Part shown: positions 41,629 through 49,694 of the stretch, piece by piece | Layout of the letters: each line of letters opens with the position of its first letter | Numbering within the stretch: the first letter of the stretch is position 1 | DNA from: SKKC01 sp046542845 | GTDB lineage: Bacteria > Spirochaetota > Spirochaetia > DSM-27196 > SKKC01 | Direction: 5' to 3' | Assembly: GCA_046542845.1 (NCBI GenBank) | Contig: JBKHAN010000005.1 | Location: 1 to 64,000 of the forward strand | Length of the DNA stretch: 64,000 nucleotides | Translations under genes and position numbers: made by a program | The notes under the pieces: model-generated | Database searches by the model: none | Seen by the model: the letters and a program-made list of their open reading frames with translations, nothing else | What the model was told of the DNA's origin: nothing

Positions 41629-43396
41629 AAGATCACCATATGTAATGCGCGCACTCGGCTGCCTTAAGCCATACCTGCTAATCGTTGTCTGTGCGTACAC
41701 CGCCGTATTTGCGGTAAACGCGATCAACATCTGGATGCCGCTGATCATCGGCGGTGTCGTCGACAACGGCATACGAGCGGGGGTGCCGGAACAGGTTCGC
41801 ACGGGCGTCGGCCTGCTCATGATTGCAGCGCTCGCCAAAGCGCTTCTGACCTATCTGATCGGGGTATGGAGCGAGAACGCCTCACAGGGCGTTGCCTACG
41901 ATCTTCGAAACCGATTCCATCAAAAATTACACGAGCTCTCTTTCAGCTTTCACGATGATGCAGAGACCGGCCAGCTTCTCGCGCGGAGTATACAGGATGT
42001 CGATCGCATACGCTTCCTCACCGGACGCGCTGTGCTGAACCTGGTGCAACTGGGGACGCAGATCATCGGCGTAACAGTCGCAATGCTTATTATCGAACTG
42101 CGCCTGGCGCTCCTGAGCCTGACGGTCGTCCCGGTGCTCGTCATAAGCGCGGTACGGTTCGGCAGCGTACTGCGACCGCTGACGCTCACGCTTCGCGATC
42201 GCGAAGCGACTTTGACGGGCAGAGTGGAGCAGAATTTACGTGCACAGCGCATCGTGAAAGCCTTTGGACGGGAGCAGACAGAGATTGACCGCTTTGACCG
42301 GGCCAACGAACGACTGCTTGAAACACAAAAGACCGAAGCGAGGCTCCGAGCACTCTTTCTTCCGTTCATGCAGTTTCTCGCCGGAGCAGGGACGCTCCTC
42401 GTCCTCGTCGGCGGTGGACGCATGGTCGCCGCAGGAACGCTGTCCGTCGGAGTACTCGTTGCCTTTATGACCTATCTCGCGCAGCTTCTTATGCCAATAC
42501 GCCGTTTCGGCTGGCTGTTGAGTGCGGTTACGCAGGCCTCGGCGAGCGCACAGCGTATCTTCGAAATTCTCGACCTCAAGTCGGACGTGCAGGATGCACC
42601 CGATGCGGTGCCGCTCGGAACGGTTCGTGGAGAGATTGAATTTGAGAACGTGGGTTTTTCCTACGCAAAAAGCCACCGCGTGCTCGAGGGCTTGAGCTTC
42701 AGCGTCCGCGCGGGTGAAAAGCTTGCGGTGCTTGGAGGGACCGGCTCGGGAAAGTCATCGATCATTAACCTGATCCCCCGCTTCTACGACGCAACCGAGG
42801 GTCACGTGTACGTGGACGGCCGGGACGTCCGCAGTGTGACCCTGCAGTCGCTTCGATCGAATATCGGGATCGTATTGCAGGAGACAATCCTCTTTGCGAC
42901 AAGCATAGAAAGAAACATCGCGTTCGGGCGACCGGAGGCGTCACACAGCGACATTGTCGAAGCAGCGCGTGCCGCACGCATTCACGAGTTCATACAGAGC
43001 CTTCGGGAGGGATACGCGACCCACGTTGGCGAAAAAGGTGTAACCCTCTCGGGCGGGCAAAAGCAACGCGTAGCCATCGCCCGAGCCATACTGAAAGATC
43101 CGGCGATACTGATACTCGATGATGCGACCTCAAGCGTTGACACCGAAACCGAACACCATATTCAGGAGGCGATGGAAGCGCTTATGAAGGGACGGACATC
43201 CATCATTATCGCACAGCGGCTGAGCACAATCCGTTCCGCCGACCAGGTCCTGATTCTCGACCATGGTCGTGTAGCGGCACGCGCGCGGCGAAGTGAGACG
43301 ACAAGTCCTCACGAGGAACTCCTTCGCACAAGTGGACTATACGCGGAGATCGTGAAAGCACAGCTGCGCGACCGCAGCGAGGAGGCAGCAGTATGA
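41618..43396 (+). CDS. Heterodimeric ABC exporter subunit with degenerate nucleotide site
   Basis: The protein has 592 residues with six TM helices and one NBD. Walker A GGTGSGKSS and signature LSGGQKQR are normal, but Walker B ends LILDDATSSVD (Asp where catalytic Glu should be) and the switch reads IIAQRLST (Gln instead of His). This is the pattern of the non-catalytic partner in heterodimeric multidrug exporters such as TM287/288 or LmrCD. The ATG at 41618 overlaps marR by 11 nt, and the stop overlaps its partner gene. Confidence 0.9.
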   Translation: MKHERSPYVMRALGCLKPYLLIVVCAYTAVFAVNAINIWMPLIIGGVVDNGIRAGVPEQVRTGVGLLMIAALAKALLTYLIGVWSENASQGVAYDLRNRFHQKLHELSFSFHDDAETGQLLARSIQDVDRIRFLTGRAVLNLVQLGTQIIGVTVAMLIIELRLALLSLTVVPVLVISAVRFGSVLRPLTLTLRDREATLTGRVEQNLRAQRIVKAFGREQTEIDRFDRANERLLETQKTEARLRALFLPFMQFLAGAGTLLVLVGGGRMVAAGTLSVGVLVAFMTYLAQLLMPIRRFGWLLSAVTQASASAQRIFEILDLKSDVQDAPDAVPLGTVRGEIEFENVGFSYAKSHRVLEGLSFSVRAGEKLAVLGGTGSGKSSIINLIPRFYDATEGHVYVDGRDVRSVTLQSLRSNIGIVLQETILFATSIERNIAFGRPEASHSDIVEAARAARIHEFIQSLREGYATHVGEKGVTLSGGQKQRVAIARAILKDPAILILDDATSSVDTETEHHIQEAMEALMKGRTSIIIAQRLSTIRSADQVLILDHGRVAARARRSETTSPHEELLRTSGLYAEIVKAQLRDRSEEAAV

Positions 43397-45207
43397 TGGG
43401 CGGGGGCGGTGGTGGACCACGCGGCTTGCTTCAGGCGGCGGGTGGCCGCGAAGACGGCGCTATACAGAAGGCCGTCATCCTGAGACTCTTCAGCTTCGTG
43501 CTTCCATACCGGAAAAAGCTCGCAGGGGCACTTTTGTTCATGGTAATCGCGACCGGAGCGGGGCTTCTCGTGCCATACCTGACCAGGGTCATTATCGACG
43601 AACATATAGCAGCCGGTGATCTTGGCGGCATCACCCGCATCGGGATCGCTATTGGTGCTGTGCTCCTGGTCGCGTACATCTCGGAAGCGCTACAGATGTT
43701 TATTCTTTCGGTACTCGGTCAGAACGTTCTGTTCAATCTCAGAGCGCGTCTGTTCGAACATCTGCAACGCCTCTCGGTTGCGTATAACGACACACACATC
43801 GTCGGGGTCACCGTATCGCGCGTCGTGAACGACGTATCAGTCATCAACAACCTCCTGAGCGAGGGCCTCGTAACACTGATTGGCGATACCATATTGCTCG
43901 CCGGGACTGTCGCGATTATGCTCAGCATGGACTGGCAGCTTGCGCTGCTGACCTTCAGTATTATACCGCTGATGGTGCTTGTAACGGTCTTGTTCTCCAG
44001 GCGTGCGAAGCCGGCATTCCGGGAAACGAGGGAAAAGGTCGCAAACCTGGTTGGGACCCTCGCCGAGAATATTGGTGGCATGCGGGTTATACAGTCCTAC
44101 GGGCAGGAAAGTAGCTCGAACAGCCAGTTCGAGGCCCACAACCGTGAGAACCGGAACGCGCATGTCAGAGCCATGCGTCTCTCGTTCACCTTTCTTCCCG
44201 CGATTGATGTCATCGGCGTCGGTGCGACAGCGATCGTACTCGGCGCCGGAGGATACATGGCACTTCAGGGCACGGTATCCATCGGTACAATTGTCGCCTT
44301 CATGAGCTACGTAAGCCGGTTCTTCGTTCCTATCCGTGAACTGAGCCAGCTGTTTACGACCCTGCAGTCAGCATCCGCCGGTGGAGAACGTGTTCTGGAA
44401 CTTCTTGACGCTGAACCCGCGGTTGTTGAACGCCCCCATGCTCGCACCCTGACCAGGGTCGAAGGCAGGATTCAGCTTGACCACGTCTGCTTCTCCTACG
44501 TGGACAATGTCGAGGTGCTTCACGATGTGAGTCTGTCGGCCGAGCCGGGAGAAACCATCGCAATTGTCGGTCCTACCGGGGCAGGAAAAAGCACGATTTC
44601 CAACCTCGTCTGCCGTTTTTACGACGTTACCTCAGGCACGGTTCTCGTGGACGGCAATGACATCCGTGACGTCAGCCTTGCGAGTCTACACAGTCATATG
44701 GGCTACGTAAGTCAGGATCCTATCCTGTTTCCGGTGAGCATTGCCGAGAATATCGCCCTCGGTTCAAACTCGGCAAACCCGGCACAGATCGAGAATGCCG
44801 CCCGAAACGCCGAAGCCCACGGCTTCATTTCGCGGCTGGTAGACGGCTACGACACCGTCGTTGCCGAAGGTGCCTCAAACCTCTCAGTCGGCCAGCGTCA
44901 GCTCATCGCAATCGCCCGGGCAATGTTCGTCGATCCTCGTATCCTGATCATGGACGAGGCTACCTCAAGTGTCGATACCGTTACCGAGGCTCTCATTCAG
45001 CGGGCTCTCGACCGCCTGCTACATGACCGCACTGCGATCGTTATCGCGCATCGCCTGACGACGATCAGAAATGCAGCTCGCACATACGTGATAGACCAGG
45101 GTCGACTCGTGCAGTCGGGCACCCATGTGGAGCTGCTCTCAACCGGGGGCCTGTACCGGGAGCTGTACGAGCGACAGTTCATTGACGGACCCGCACAGAG
45201 CGCTTGA
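43393..45207 (+). CDS. Heterodimeric ABC exporter subunit with catalytic Walker B
   Basis: The protein has 604 residues. A glycine-rich tail (MMGGGGGGPRG) precedes six TM helices and an NBD with Walker A GPTGAGKST, Walker B ILIMDEATSSVD with catalytic Glu, and switch VIAHRLTT with His. The signature is LSVGQRQ, deviating from LSGGQ. Together with the preceding subunit this gives one consensus and one degenerate ATP site, as in heterodimeric multidrug exporters. GGAGG lies before the ATG at 43393. The substrate is unknown; the MarR context suggests a toxic organic compound. Confidence 0.92.
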   Translation: MMGGGGGGPRGLLQAAGGREDGAIQKAVILRLFSFVLPYRKKLAGALLFMVIATGAGLLVPYLTRVIIDEHIAAGDLGGITRIGIAIGAVLLVAYISEALQMFILSVLGQNVLFNLRARLFEHLQRLSVAYNDTHIVGVTVSRVVNDVSVINNLLSEGLVTLIGDTILLAGTVAIMLSMDWQLALLTFSIIPLMVLVTVLFSRRAKPAFRETREKVANLVGTLAENIGGMRVIQSYGQESSSNSQFEAHNRENRNAHVRAMRLSFTFLPAIDVIGVGATAIVLGAGGYMALQGTVSIGTIVAFMSYVSRFFVPIRELSQLFTTLQSASAGGERVLELLDAEPAVVERPHARTLTRVEGRIQLDHVCFSYVDNVEVLHDVSLSAEPGETIAIVGPTGAGKSTISNLVCRFYDVTSGTVLVDGNDIRDVSLASLHSHMGYVSQDPILFPVSIAENIALGSNSANPAQIENAARNAEAHGFISRLVDGYDTVVAEGASNLSVGQRQLIAIARAMFVDPRILIMDEATSSVDTVTEALIQRALDRLLHDRTAIVIAHRLTTIRNAARTYVIDQGRLVQSGTHVELLSTGGLYRELYERQFIDGPAQSA

Positions 45208-45237
45208 CCCACGAGGCCAGGGGTTTTTAGGCTGGCC
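45204..45237 (+). promoter_or_regulatory. Possible promoter and hairpin before the serine-hydrolase gene
   Basis: TTGACC (45204-45209) overlaps the ABC gene stop; an 18-nt spacer leads to TAGGCT (45228-45233), predicting +1 at the ATG at 45240. The same stretch can form a hairpin from GGCCAG (45215-45220) and CTGGCC (45232-45237), so a weak terminator is an equal possibility. Confidence 0.25.
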
Positions 45238-45239
45238 GT

Positions 45240-46430
45240 ATGCGTACACTCGGGACACGGCTGCTCGGTTCGGTTCTTCTCCTCGCAACTGCGCTTGCGC
45301 CGGCTGTGGCGCAGCAGGCACAGGAATCGGATATGCTCCGTCTCCTCGTTACCGCCGACGAGTATAAGGAGGAATGGTTCAGCGATGCGCTTCAACAGCA
45401 ACTCAACCCGCTCCAGCTTCAACAGCAGCTCAACCGACTGCTCTCTGATGTGGGAGAGCTTGAGTTCATAGATGGAGAGGACGGCGAGTACTCGCTTTTC
45501 TTCGAAGAGGCCATTGTATCGGCGACCATAGTGCTCGACGAACGGGGTCAGGTAAATACGATCTGGTTCAGACCTCCTGCGCCTCGCGCAGACTCATTTG
45601 ACGACCTCCTTGGACGGCTTCGGGAGCTCCCGGGCGAGACGGCCCTGCTCGTCGTTCGTGACGGTGAACGAGTAGCTGAACATAACGCCGACACACCGTT
45701 ATCCGTAGCGAGCGCTTTCAAGCTCGCTGTTCTCGCCGCAGCAGTCGAAGCTCAAGACGACGGAAGCATTGACCGAAGCGATGTAGCGTACCTCAACAGC
45801 AGCGACAGGACGCTGCCCACCGGAATTATGCAGGAGTGGCCCGAGGATACCGCAGTCACGGTGGACACCCTCATGGTGCAGATGATGAGCATGAGCGACA
45901 ACACCGCAACAGACGCACTCATGCGTATTCTCGGGCGCGAGCGCGTGGACGAGTTTGCCTCGGAAGCGCAGCCGGTAGTTCCAACGACACGCGAAATGTT
46001 CACGCTCCTCGGTCCCGATGCCCGGGACCTTGCCGACGAGTGGGCTCAGGCGGAATCCCGACAGGAGTTTCTGGCGCTGCTCGAACGGACCGCCGCTCGC
46101 GACATGGGTCGTATACGTGACTTTACCGGAGGGGACCTCCGCTCCGATGTCGGGTGGGTCTTCACCGCCGCAGAGCTCGCGTCGCTTGCCGAACGCGTTG
46201 CCGGAGCAGCGGCTGCCGGTGTCACTCAAGGGGCGGCGACCGGGGCGGACTGGTCAGACGTCGTGTACAAGGACGGGTATGTGCCCGGTGTCGCGGCCGA
46301 AGTCGTTCATGGACGGGATACCGACGGACGAGCGCATACCATCGTATTGCTCTGGAATCGGGAAGATGCGGACGTCGACGTCCTGGAGCTGTACGGGCTC
46401 ATACAGACGGCGGTACGACTGACTCAGTGA
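45240..46430 (+). CDS. Class A beta-lactamase-like serine hydrolase
   Basis: The protein has 396 residues with a signal peptide (about 1-25, ending PAVAQQ). Residues about 30-120 form an N-terminal DUF3887-like domain that includes a glutamine-rich repeat (QQQLNPLQLQQQLN). The serine-hydrolase domain follows with SAFK (about 158-161) and SDN (about 219-221). The third motif, usually KTG, reads KDG (about 343). The fold is therefore that of class A beta-lactamases and related transpeptidase-like enzymes, but the Thr-to-Asp change makes penicillin hydrolysis uncertain. It acts outside the cytoplasm. No Shine-Dalgarno was seen. Confidence 0.85.
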   Translation: MRTLGTRLLGSVLLLATALAPAVAQQAQESDMLRLLVTADEYKEEWFSDALQQQLNPLQLQQQLNRLLSDVGELEFIDGEDGEYSLFFEEAIVSATIVLDERGQVNTIWFRPPAPRADSFDDLLGRLRELPGETALLVVRDGERVAEHNADTPLSVASAFKLAVLAAAVEAQDDGSIDRSDVAYLNSSDRTLPTGIMQEWPEDTAVTVDTLMVQMMSMSDNTATDALMRILGRERVDEFASEAQPVVPTTREMFTLLGPDARDLADEWAQAESRQEFLALLERTAARDMGRIRDFTGGDLRSDVGWVFTAAELASLAERVAGAAAAGVTQGAATGADWSDVVYKDGYVPGVAAEVVHGRDTDGRAHTIVLLWNREDADVDVLELYGLIQTAVRLTQ

Positions 46431-46458
46431 CACGCGTGCAATCATTCCCGTATCAGGG

Positions 46459-46464
46459 TATAAT
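46459..46464 (+). promoter_or_regulatory. -10 box before the PilZ gene
   Basis: A perfect TATAAT (46459-46464). The -35 region (GTGCAA, 46436-46441) is weak. The expected +1 is near 46471, with AAAGGA before the ATG at 46485. Confidence 0.4.
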
Positions 46465-46484
46465 GCATTTACAAAGGACATGTC

Positions 46485-47255
46485 ATGGATCAGGGACGAG
46501 AAGTTTTCTTTCTGTATCCCCCGAGTGTGCTTGAAGAGCAGCTTCTGAACATCGTGGTTCAGGCTGAATACGAAGTGTATCTTCTCAAGGACCATCAGAA
46601 GGCCCCCGTTCTCCTCGCCGAATATCCGGGTTCTATCGTTTTTGTGAATATCGATGAACGCATACGTGGTGACTCCTGGGAAGAGTGGATCGCGCGGCTG
46701 TTGAGTACAGAGGCGACACGGTCGGTCAGAGTCGGTGTTCTCTCGTATAACGACGACCCGGCACTTGCGCAGTATTACCTCATGGAGCTTTCGGTCCCCT
46801 GCGGTTTCATTAAACTTAAACTTGGTCTTAAGGAAAGCGCAAAGATTCTGCTCACTGTCCTCGAAGCGAATGAGGCGCGAGGGAAGCGTCGATTCGTCCG
46901 CGCAGCGATACCCTCAAGCAGCACTGCACGCTTTAACGTGCGAATGGCAGGTGCGCTATACCGTGGTGATATCGCTGACATCAGCGTCGCAGGTATGGCC
47001 TGCATCTTTGAAGAACAGGTCGATATCGCCGTCGGCGATTCTGTACGGGATATTCAACTGAATCTTCGCGGACGAAACGTCACGGTGACTGGAACCGTTG
47101 CCGGCACGCGAACGGTGGACGGCAGGCAGCTGTTCGTTTTGATGTTCGAGGAAGCCTCGGACGATCGCATTCGACAGAAGCTGCATGACTTTATTCATGT
47201 AACACTGCAGAGCGAGATGGACCGCAAGCTACAGAACATAAAGGTTACACAATGA
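46485..47255 (+). CDS. PilZ-domain cyclic-di-GMP effector
   Basis: The protein has 256 residues. The C-terminal PilZ domain (about 128-245) has the RxxxR motif (KRRFVRAAI) and DISVAGMAC as the (D/N)xSxxG motif, so c-di-GMP binding is expected. The N-terminal 120 residues look like an alpha/beta domain of the receiver type without an obvious phospho-acceptor, an arrangement also seen in spirochaetal PilZ proteins. AAAGGA precedes the ATG. The stop overlaps the membrane protein downstream by 4 nt. Confidence 0.85.
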   Translation: MDQGREVFFLYPPSVLEEQLLNIVVQAEYEVYLLKDHQKAPVLLAEYPGSIVFVNIDERIRGDSWEEWIARLLSTEATRSVRVGVLSYNDDPALAQYYLMELSVPCGFIKLKLGLKESAKILLTVLEANEARGKRRFVRAAIPSSSTARFNVRMAGALYRGDIADISVAGMACIFEEQVDIAVGDSVRDIQLNLRGRNVTVTGTVAGTRTVDGRQLFVLMFEEASDDRIRQKLHDFIHVTLQSEMDRKLQNIKVTQ

Positions 47256-47911
47256 CGTTCATTTCCATCGAGACCGAACTTACGACCGCGTTCACCGATC
47301 TGCTGCTTGCCATCATCGCGGTCACCGCGGTCGTACGGCTGCTGAAAACCCGGGATAACTACGCCGTCCCGCAGAAGGCGGGCATCTGGGCGGCAGCGTT
47401 TGCCACGCTCGCGGTGGCGGGAATGCTGGGATTCTGGGCCCACGGGTTTGAAATGTCGGAGGAATTCAACGCGCTGTTATGGCATCCGCTCTACCTTGGC
47501 CTGGGCTTGACGGTATCCTTTTTCGCCGCTGCCGTGATGGTGGATCTGCGTGGACAGCCGGCCCCGATGTGGTTAATCACAGCATTCGCGGCGGTTGGCG
47601 TCGGGTTTTATGGTATTACCACGGTGGTCCCGGGGAGCTTCCTGGTCTTTATAGCCTACGAGGCGGTGGCAATGCTGTTCGCTCTCGGGGTGTACGGGTA
47701 TCTGAGCCTGCGCGAGCGGCGACCGACCTTCTATCTGATGACGATGGGCGTCGCCTTGAGTGTTCTCGCAGCCGTCTTTCAGGCGATCGATACCGTCGGA
47801 TTCACCCTGATCTGGGAGTTTGACAACAACGGTGTCTTTCACCTCGTGCAGATGGCGGGGCTCGTGTTCCTGATGCGGGGACTGGAGTTGAGTAAAAAAT
47901 CCCGGGCATAG
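47252..47911 (+). CDS. Seven-helix membrane protein of unknown function (DUF6962-like)
   Basis: The protein has 219 residues with seven predicted membrane helices and acidic residues near the N-terminus (SIETELTTAFTDLLLAIIA). HGFEMSEEFNALLWHPLYLGLG and AIDTVGFTLIWEFDNNGVFHLVQ have a pattern that reminds me of DUF6962, but I am not certain. Its start is coupled to the PilZ stop, so the two may form a c-di-GMP-responsive unit. No catalytic motif was recognised. Confidence 0.6.
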   Translation: MTFISIETELTTAFTDLLLAIIAVTAVVRLLKTRDNYAVPQKAGIWAAAFATLAVAGMLGFWAHGFEMSEEFNALLWHPLYLGLGLTVSFFAAAVMVDLRGQPAPMWLITAFAAVGVGFYGITTVVPGSFLVFIAYEAVAMLFALGVYGYLSLRERRPTFYLMTMGVALSVLAAVFQAIDTVGFTLIWEFDNNGVFHLVQMAGLVFLMRGLELSKKSRA

Positions 47912-47939
47912 GCTTTACGTGTAAAATTGTGTTCTTTAG

Positions 47940-47945
47940 TATAGT
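47940..47945 (+). promoter_or_regulatory. -10 box before the kinase-like gene
   Basis: TATAGT (47940-47945) ends so that +1 would be 47952, the A of the ATG. The nearest -35-like element, TTTACG (47914-47919), is at a poor 20-nt spacing. No Shine-Dalgarno is present. Confidence 0.3.
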
Positions 47946-47951
47946 GTTCAG

Positions 47952-49199
47952 ATGTATACTGGACGAATTGGACAATTGCAACCCTGTGATCACATACAGA
48001 CATACACCGGCCTGGTATCAGCTGCCGCCGGCCTTCTTCTCGGGCCGATAGCCTTCCTGTACGCGCGAGCATACGGGTTTCCTGGCGTACAGCTGAATCC
48101 TCTGTTCTTTCTTGTTCTGGGCGTAACCTTCGGAGTTCTCTTTCTGTGTACGGCGGTCTGGCAGTGCACGACCGCGAGGCGGCTGCAGATCATTCTTCTG
48201 TGGGCAAGCGGATTCGTTGTTGCCATTGAATCGGCACCAGGAAACGTCACTAGCTTCCTTTTTCTGGCGGCGGGACTGGGACTCTCGGTGGAACAGGATC
48301 TCCCCGGTTTTAGAAGGGTATCGGTCGCCGGCGTCGTCGGTGTCGTGTACCTCGCGGCGACAGCGGTGTCTCTTTCGAAGGAGCTTCCAGGGTCTGCGCT
48401 CAGATTAGCAGTGCCCGGCCACGTCTTTTTCGGGTCCACAATCGGGCTTCTGCTGTTCCTTTTTTTTAATTCCCGATTCGAGAGCTTCAGACGACGCGAA
48501 GAGGCTTTGAACGGGCTCGTGTCTGAGCGCACCAACGAGCTGCAACAGGCTCTTGAGGAGCGCGGTAAGCTGATCAGGGAAATCCATCACCGGGTCAAGA
48601 ACAACATGCAGCTCACGTCAAGTCTGCTGCAACTGACGATGCATCATACCCCCTCACCGAATATTCGGGAGGAGCTTGGGCGACTCCGTGGAAGAATAGA
48701 GATCATGGGGCTGGTTCACCACGGGATATACCGAGCGGGCGAACTCAGTCACGTTGCGCTTGCGCCCTTTCTATCGGGAGTATTGCAGACGATCGAGGTA
48801 CCGGGATACTCGCGTCCCGACGTGCAGGTAGAACTTCCGGAACAGTTTTGCATAGACCTTGATCTGGCCGTACCGCTTGGCCTTGTTACCCATGATATAT
48901 GCGCAGAAACCGGTCGTCGCGCCCGAGAGGCTGTACACCGAGGCGTGTCACCACAGCGCCCGGCGATGCAGGTACGTCTGGACGACGGATGTCTTTGCGT
49001 GACCTTCGAAGAGCTCACGCACGAGGCTCTTCTGCCGGACCTGGATCCGGGAAAAGCGTCCAGTCTTGAGCTTCAGATCATAAGCGGATTGTGTGAACAG
49101 ATGGCCGCAGAGATGTCGGTCGAAGCTGTTGCGACCTCGCAACCTCCTGCGACGATCGTACGACATTCCCTGCGGGTCAACACACTGAACCATGTATAG
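47952..49199 (+). CDS. Membrane histidine-kinase-like protein (HisKA_2) with degenerate ATPase domain
   Basis: The protein has 415 residues. Six or so membrane helices (about 15-170) are followed by a coiled coil and a HisKA_2 dimerisation helix EIHHRVKNNMQLTSSLLQL with an intact phospho-acceptor His. The ATPase domain is recognisable but decayed. The N-box (consensus NExxxNAxKHA) reads HDICAETGRRA, losing both Asn, and the DxGxG box is replaced by FEELTHE. The protein probably cannot bind ATP and may act as a phosphotransfer or scaffold protein, or with another kinase. No response regulator gene is adjacent. Confidence 0.75.
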   Translation: MYTGRIGQLQPCDHIQTYTGLVSAAAGLLLGPIAFLYARAYGFPGVQLNPLFFLVLGVTFGVLFLCTAVWQCTTARRLQIILLWASGFVVAIESAPGNVTSFLFLAAGLGLSVEQDLPGFRRVSVAGVVGVVYLAATAVSLSKELPGSALRLAVPGHVFFGSTIGLLLFLFFNSRFESFRRREEALNGLVSERTNELQQALEERGKLIREIHHRVKNNMQLTSSLLQLTMHHTPSPNIREELGRLRGRIEIMGLVHHGIYRAGELSHVALAPFLSGVLQTIEVPGYSRPDVQVELPEQFCIDLDLAVPLGLVTHDICAETGRRAREAVHRGVSPQRPAMQVRLDDGCLCVTFEELTHEALLPDLDPGKASSLELQIISGLCEQMAAEMSVEAVATSQPPATIVRHSLRVNTLNHV

Positions 49200-49694
49200 T
49201 GTCCGCAACCCTGGTGTTGAATACGGGCTAACTATCTCCCAGTCAATGGTTTACGTATCCTTTCGTGAGAATTGTCCGTCGTTCCTCTATGTGAGATCAC
49301 CCTCATCACCCGAAATATTCTTCAAATTCCGGTCGGGCTCGGAAAGCGGCGTCATTACCGGGATCCTGAACAATATGCAGGTCACGAGAAGCAGGCGGGG
49401 GAGCACGCCCGAAAGACCGATGAGAATTGCAGTCAGGAATAGTCCGTGGGCGGCAAGTGGTCGGACCTCCGACGCTGTGGCTAGCCTGGAGAACCTCGAA
49501 AAACTCGTCGATAGGCGCCGTAAAACCTGGGGTGTCCGAGTTTGCCCGAGAATCAGCGGCGCGCTGGCTGCAGCTTCACTGGACGGGTTTGGCGCGAAGA
49601 TACCACGCTGACGCCAGGATGAAAAAAAAGAAGGATAGCTCGCTTGCGCATAAGCTTGCGTCGTATCACGAACGCCGGAAGGCACGGAATCGCT
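49200..49694. other. Gene-poor stretch, possible decayed minus-strand remnant
   Basis: No intact gene was found in these 495 bases. On the minus strand one frame stays open for about 85 codons without a start codon (about 49306-49565) and ends RARPEFEEYFG before a double stop; other frames have no coherent signal. It may be the 3' remnant of a gene, or chance in GC-rich DNA. No repeat, RNA or promoter was recognised. Confidence 0.3.

Noticed and set aside
45360..45440. Repeat of CAACAGCA-type sequence
   Set aside because: Explained by the QQQLN coding repeat in the serine hydrolase; not a mobile or CRISPR repeat.
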